Shown here piece after piece: positions 60,801 through 64,000 of a DNA stretch of 64,000 bases. Location of the stretch: positions 2,356,001-2,420,000 of the forward strand of contig JAEHOE010000003.1 of the NCBI GenBank assembly GCA_016858145.1. Reading direction: 5' to 3'. The stretch comes from Edaphochlamys debaryana. Lineage: Eukaryota; Chlorophyta; Chlorophyceae; Chlamydomonadales. The notes beneath the pieces were generated by a model, which ran no database searches, was not told where the DNA came from, and was given only the letters and a program-made list of their open reading frames with translations. The position numbers and the translations under genes are program-made. The stretch's first letter is position 1. Every line of letters begins with the position of its first letter.

Positions 60801-63543
60801 TCAGGAAGAGGCTAGAGCGCCAGTCCGACAGGTTCCGATCCGCCTGCACGTGCCAGCCGTCGTTCCCAAGAAGCACGCGGATGGGCAGCGGGCCGTGGGG
60901 GGCGCCGGCCGTGGGAGCTGCAGGGGCGGCCGCGCTCTCCGCAGCCAGGGCCCGAGCCGCCCTCCTCAGCCTCAGCCGGCTTGCGCCTGTCGGAGTGCAG
61001 GCCGAGGGGCCGAAGGACTCTAGCTGCCATGCAACGGACGCGTCTGCCGCCGGCTCTCGACGTCAACGACACCCCCACCCACCCCACCCCACGTGTGTCG
61101 GGCTTGCAGTCCAGGCCCTTGCCTAGCCCTTCCACAGCTGCCTCCCCGCGCTCTCCCGCTCATCTTGCTGCGCTCAGGGGCAACGGTAGCACACACGCTG
61201 CCCAGCCCCGCCGCCGCCTTCCCCTCTCCCCACCGACCTGTGCTGCCGTCCGCCGGCGGCGCGGGCAGCTCCACCCGGAGGAAGGAGTACTCCGTGAATC
61301 CACCGCGGGGGGCGTTGGTGATGTGGGCGGTGGGGGCCAGGTTCCAGCGGCTGAGGGGCGCATAGCCCAGCGTGGCTGCGCGCGCACGAGCGAGCATGAG
61401 CCAGGAGGTGCACGGCATAGGGGTGGGGTGGTGGCGGGGGAGGAGGGGAGGAAGGCGGGGCCCAAGCGCAAGAGACCTTGGGCTGGGGTGCACTTCAGGA
61501 CGCTGGGCCCCCGGGGGGGCCACCCGATGCAACCCCTAGAGCCCTCAACCCGCACCCGAGCACCCACCCATGTGCACCCACGCCAACCCCCCCCCCACCC
61601 ATGTGCATGAAGAAGAGCGCCATGTCGGACACGCCGTACTCGAACCGGCCCCAGCGCTGGTCCTGCGGCGTCATGAGCAAACGGGGGATGTATGCAAGCG
61701 GCCATGTGGGTCAGAAAGGCCGCCGGGTGGGCAGGGGACCCAACCGTGTGGGCCCTCGCCGCAACGCCTCGGTTGCCCCAAGCTAAACGCCTGCGCCTCA
61801 CCGGCGCCTCGGGGCCGGCGTTCGCCCTCGTGTGGAGCTGCACTATGACCTGGGGGGCGCGCGGGAGTGGGGCGGGGGCACGTCAAGCGCCTGCTGGAGA
61901 GGGGTCGCCGCCCAAGAGGTCGTCGCCTCGATGTACGGTAGGCGTGGTGGAGCAAGCGACAAGCCTCCCCCCAGCCCTCGCCTACCTAATAGCAGGCCAG
62001 TGGAGCACTGCAATGGGCTCGCCCTGACGGAGCCCCGTCTCCCCTTCCCCCACCCTCAGCCGTCCGCCCCCACCCACCTGCTCCGGCAGCCCCGGCGTGT
62101 CCTCCCGCCACTGAGCCAGCGCTGCGTACTCCCACGCATCCACCGCCAGCCGCAGCAGCGGCAGCCGCTGCGACCCAGGCCCGCCGAACCCCGCCGCCGC
62201 CGCCAGCTCTAGCATGTGGGCGTAAGAGCGCAGGCGCTTGTCTGGGTCCGTTGAGCCGATGCAGTACTGTTTGGTGGGATGGACACGTTTTGGGGCCTGT
62301 CATGCGGTGGCCGGGGCTAGGGAGGCCCAGGCGACCCTGTGGTTACCCACATGCCCTTCGCGACAGACCACAACGCACCCCGCTCGCCCCCAGAGCCTGC
62401 CACCCGGCCCTACGCCCACCGGCAGGACTCTGTGCCTCTTGGCGTCCAGCGGCTTGGGCGGGGGCTGGGTGCAGTCGAGCGTTACCACGTCACAGCCGCT
62501 GGCGTCGAGCACGGCCCGCTCGAACCTGGGGAGGGACATCAAGGGACGCAGAAGGTGCTGTGCCGCGTCCGGGGTGGCCCCTAGGGGCGCCTGCACTCGC
62601 CGTCATCACTGCCAGTCCAAGCACGCACTCCAGCTCTCAGCGGATGCAGTGTAGGCCTGCCCGCTTCAAGTCCCAACCCACATCGCAAACGCACACGTGC
62701 GCACACGGGTCCCACGCACGTGTACACCACGGCCCACCTGGCGCTGTTGTTGGCCGCTACCGAGAGGACGGTGCACAGCGCTCCGCCCGCAGGCAGGCCG
62801 CGCAGGTCACCTGCGGCAGCACAGCGCAGCACAGCACAGCACAGCACCATGGGCTCATCGCTGCGCAGCGCTGTACGGCACCCGCATGTCCACTTTGGGC
62901 CGTTGTCGCTGCGCTCGAAATGCGGGTCACGTGCGGCCAAGCCAGACCCGACGCGCAGCACGGCCCAGCATAGCGCAGCACGGCCCCGCAAGTCCCGGCG
63001 GCAGGCGTCGCTGCGCTCGCAGTCGGAGCGGCCAAGGCAGACCCGACTGCGCATCCAAAGCAAGCCCAGCGATGTGGACCGGCGGTCAGAAGTCCAGGAT
63101 GCAGGCCCTCATTCCCAGGAGCCCGCATGCCCATGCCCCCGGCCGAGCCCCGGGGAAAGTCGACCACCCGCAAGCCGGCCAACAAGCAAGGGCAACACCC
63201 CAGACCTCCCGGCCCCAGCAAGCCCAGACACTCGGGGCCTGCCCTCCCGACGCTCACACACAGTGCTGGTGCCCTCCAGGTGGGTGGACGAAGGACTGCG
63301 GGCAGGGCCGGAGCCACAGACGTTAGGGGGAGCCCCGGCCCCGTAACAACCCAGCCATGCTTCATGCTTCATCACACCCAGCCCCGAAATACATCGTGTC
63401 CCCCCTACCGCGCGCCACAGGGCAAGCCGTGCCCATCCCAAGCATGGCCAGAAGGGACCCGCCCTGGCACCCCTGCACGGTCCCTGCCCCCCCTGCCCTC
63501 ACGTGAGGTCCGCTTTTGGCGCCTCTGCCGGGCAGTCCACGCA
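57844..63543 (-). CDS. Tandem two-domain Methyltransf_22 (METTL24-like) protein, 5' end incomplete
   Basis: Eighteen exons join in phase. Domain 1: 63543-63503, 63295-63258, 62810-62738, 62525-62420, 62266-62078, 61849-61802, 61662-61599, 61375-61238. Domain 2: 61043-60790, 60604-60539, 60336-60293, 60067-60042, 59875-59806, 59576-59471, 59312-59224, 58903-58816, 58546-58429, 58127-57844. This gives 613 aa without the start. Domain 2 shows the family order: CGVLEPEDKGLCTILSFGSN (SAM site), FERAVLEATPCRVATFDCT, KIDVEAYEYPLFGEW and RWGRHEYGVTDLALFW. Domain 1 repeats the same exon pattern and phases, with CTVLSVAANN and RLAVDAWEY in those places. The family is thought to be SAM-dependent methyltransferases of unknown substrate. 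The first exon of domain 2 has no in-frame ATG, which favours one fused gene. The donor joining the halves (GTCGGT) is weak, so two genes remain possible. Confidence 0.7.
62817..62847. repeat. Short GCACA-type tandem repeat in a methyltransferase intron
   Basis: A run of imperfect (A)GCACA/GCGCA units directly upstream, on the minus strand, of the acceptor at 62811. Nearby, 62920-63060 holds two diverged copies of a roughly 50-base unit. Confidence 0.6.
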
Positions 63544-64000
63544 CTGCGGTGCGGGGTGACGCCAGAAGCAAGAACTAAGACGGCCCGGGAGGGGTGTGGA
63601 GCGTGAAGGCATAGAAGGCAAACAGGGGACGGGCAGGTGCAGTAGCGGCGCTGGCACTTGCGGTGTTAGGAGGGCAGAAGCAGAAAGCTGGGAAGCATAA
63701 TCACGGGTCGCTGCCGGTCGGCATGGACCCCACCCGCCCGGCCGTGACTGAAGCCTGAGACCGCGAGCACCCTCCAGACGGTCCAGGCCTCATGCCCTGC
63801 TGCCAACCACAGCAAAAGCCCTCACGTCGCCCATGTCTGTATTCCCTGAAAGCAACCCCCGGCTGACCCCTCTGCACCGCCTTGCTGCGCCCTTGGATGG
63901 AGGGAGGCCGGGCCCGGCCGCCCCCCCGTGCGCCTCCCCCGACCCAAATAAACTCCAAACCCAACCCCCACGGAAACCTACAGGGGCATAAGGACCGAAC
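63544..64000. other. Right edge, upstream part of the methyltransferase gene not resolved
   Basis: By analogy with domain 2, an exon encoding FLQQWRNDELPYG-like sequence should precede 63543. I could not find it here, so the gene's start lies beyond the window or in a diverged exon. Confidence 0.35.

Noticed and set aside
61020..61238. Reading the first methyltransferase domain through to a stop at 61020
   Set aside because: This would leave domain 2 without any ATG and adds an unconserved Gly/Arg-rich tail. The spliced fusion fits phases better, though with a weak donor.
1..64000. CRISPR arrays, bacterial operons, phage or insertion sequences
   Set aside because: No spaced direct repeats, transposase or phage proteins were seen, and the gene structure is eukaryotic throughout.

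Overview
The window looks like nuclear DNA of a green alga, most likely a core chlorophyte of the Chlamydomonas/Volvox/Scenedesmus kind. It is GC-rich. Nearly every gene is cut by many short GT-AG introns, often with C-rich acceptor tracts. Proteins carry Ala, Pro, Gly and Ser low-complexity tracts. Several genes are followed by TGTAA, the usual polyadenylation signal of chlorophycean algae. A chloroplast-targeted DnaJ, a plant-type ankyrin/Raf-like kinase and a Methyltransf_22 protein fit this. The species cannot be named from sequence alone. All exon models were built by hand from splice consensus, reading phase and protein-family continuity, without transcript evidence.

Layout, left to right. 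1-71 (-): 5' end of an ankyrin/F-box-like gene running off the left edge. 2090-4507 (-): DMT/EamA transporter. 5110-13500 (+): a giant low-complexity RS-rich protein, 2575 aa. 13942-16695 (+): small secreted, probably GPI-anchored protein with a Ser-Pro linker. 18023-21273 (-): secreted class 3 lipase with a Cys-rich N-terminus. 23639-29205 (-): ankyrin/Raf-like (ILK/VIK-type) protein kinase. 30171-30376 (-): a 206-bp remnant of an ankyrin gene. 31818-35658 (+): vanadium haloperoxidase-like protein A. 36229-38732 (-): full ankyrin/F-box-like gene. 39864-43625 (+): haloperoxidase-like paralogue B, carrying one frameshift. 45516-49866 (-): chloroplast DnaJ. 50611-56791 (+): large Ala-rich protein, possibly an RNA polymerase I TAF1A-like factor. 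57844-63543 (-): tandem two-domain Methyltransf_22 protein, incomplete at its 5' end.

The most dynamic part is 30-44 kb. An [ankyrin gene (-) / haloperoxidase-like gene (+)] unit appears to have been duplicated. The left ankyrin copy is reduced to 206 bp, still about 98% identical to the right one. Introns of the two haloperoxidase-like genes are identical in two patches and unalignable elsewhere. Both haloperoxidase-like proteins keep the vanadate-pocket Lys, Arg and distal His motifs, but the His of the PSGH motif is Thr. Other points of interest are a perfect 41-bp inverted repeat inside a kinase intron, and a methyltransferase fusion in which only the second domain keeps the canonical acidic motif. 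Apart from the duplicated unit, the neighbours look functionally unrelated, as is normal for algal nuclear DNA.
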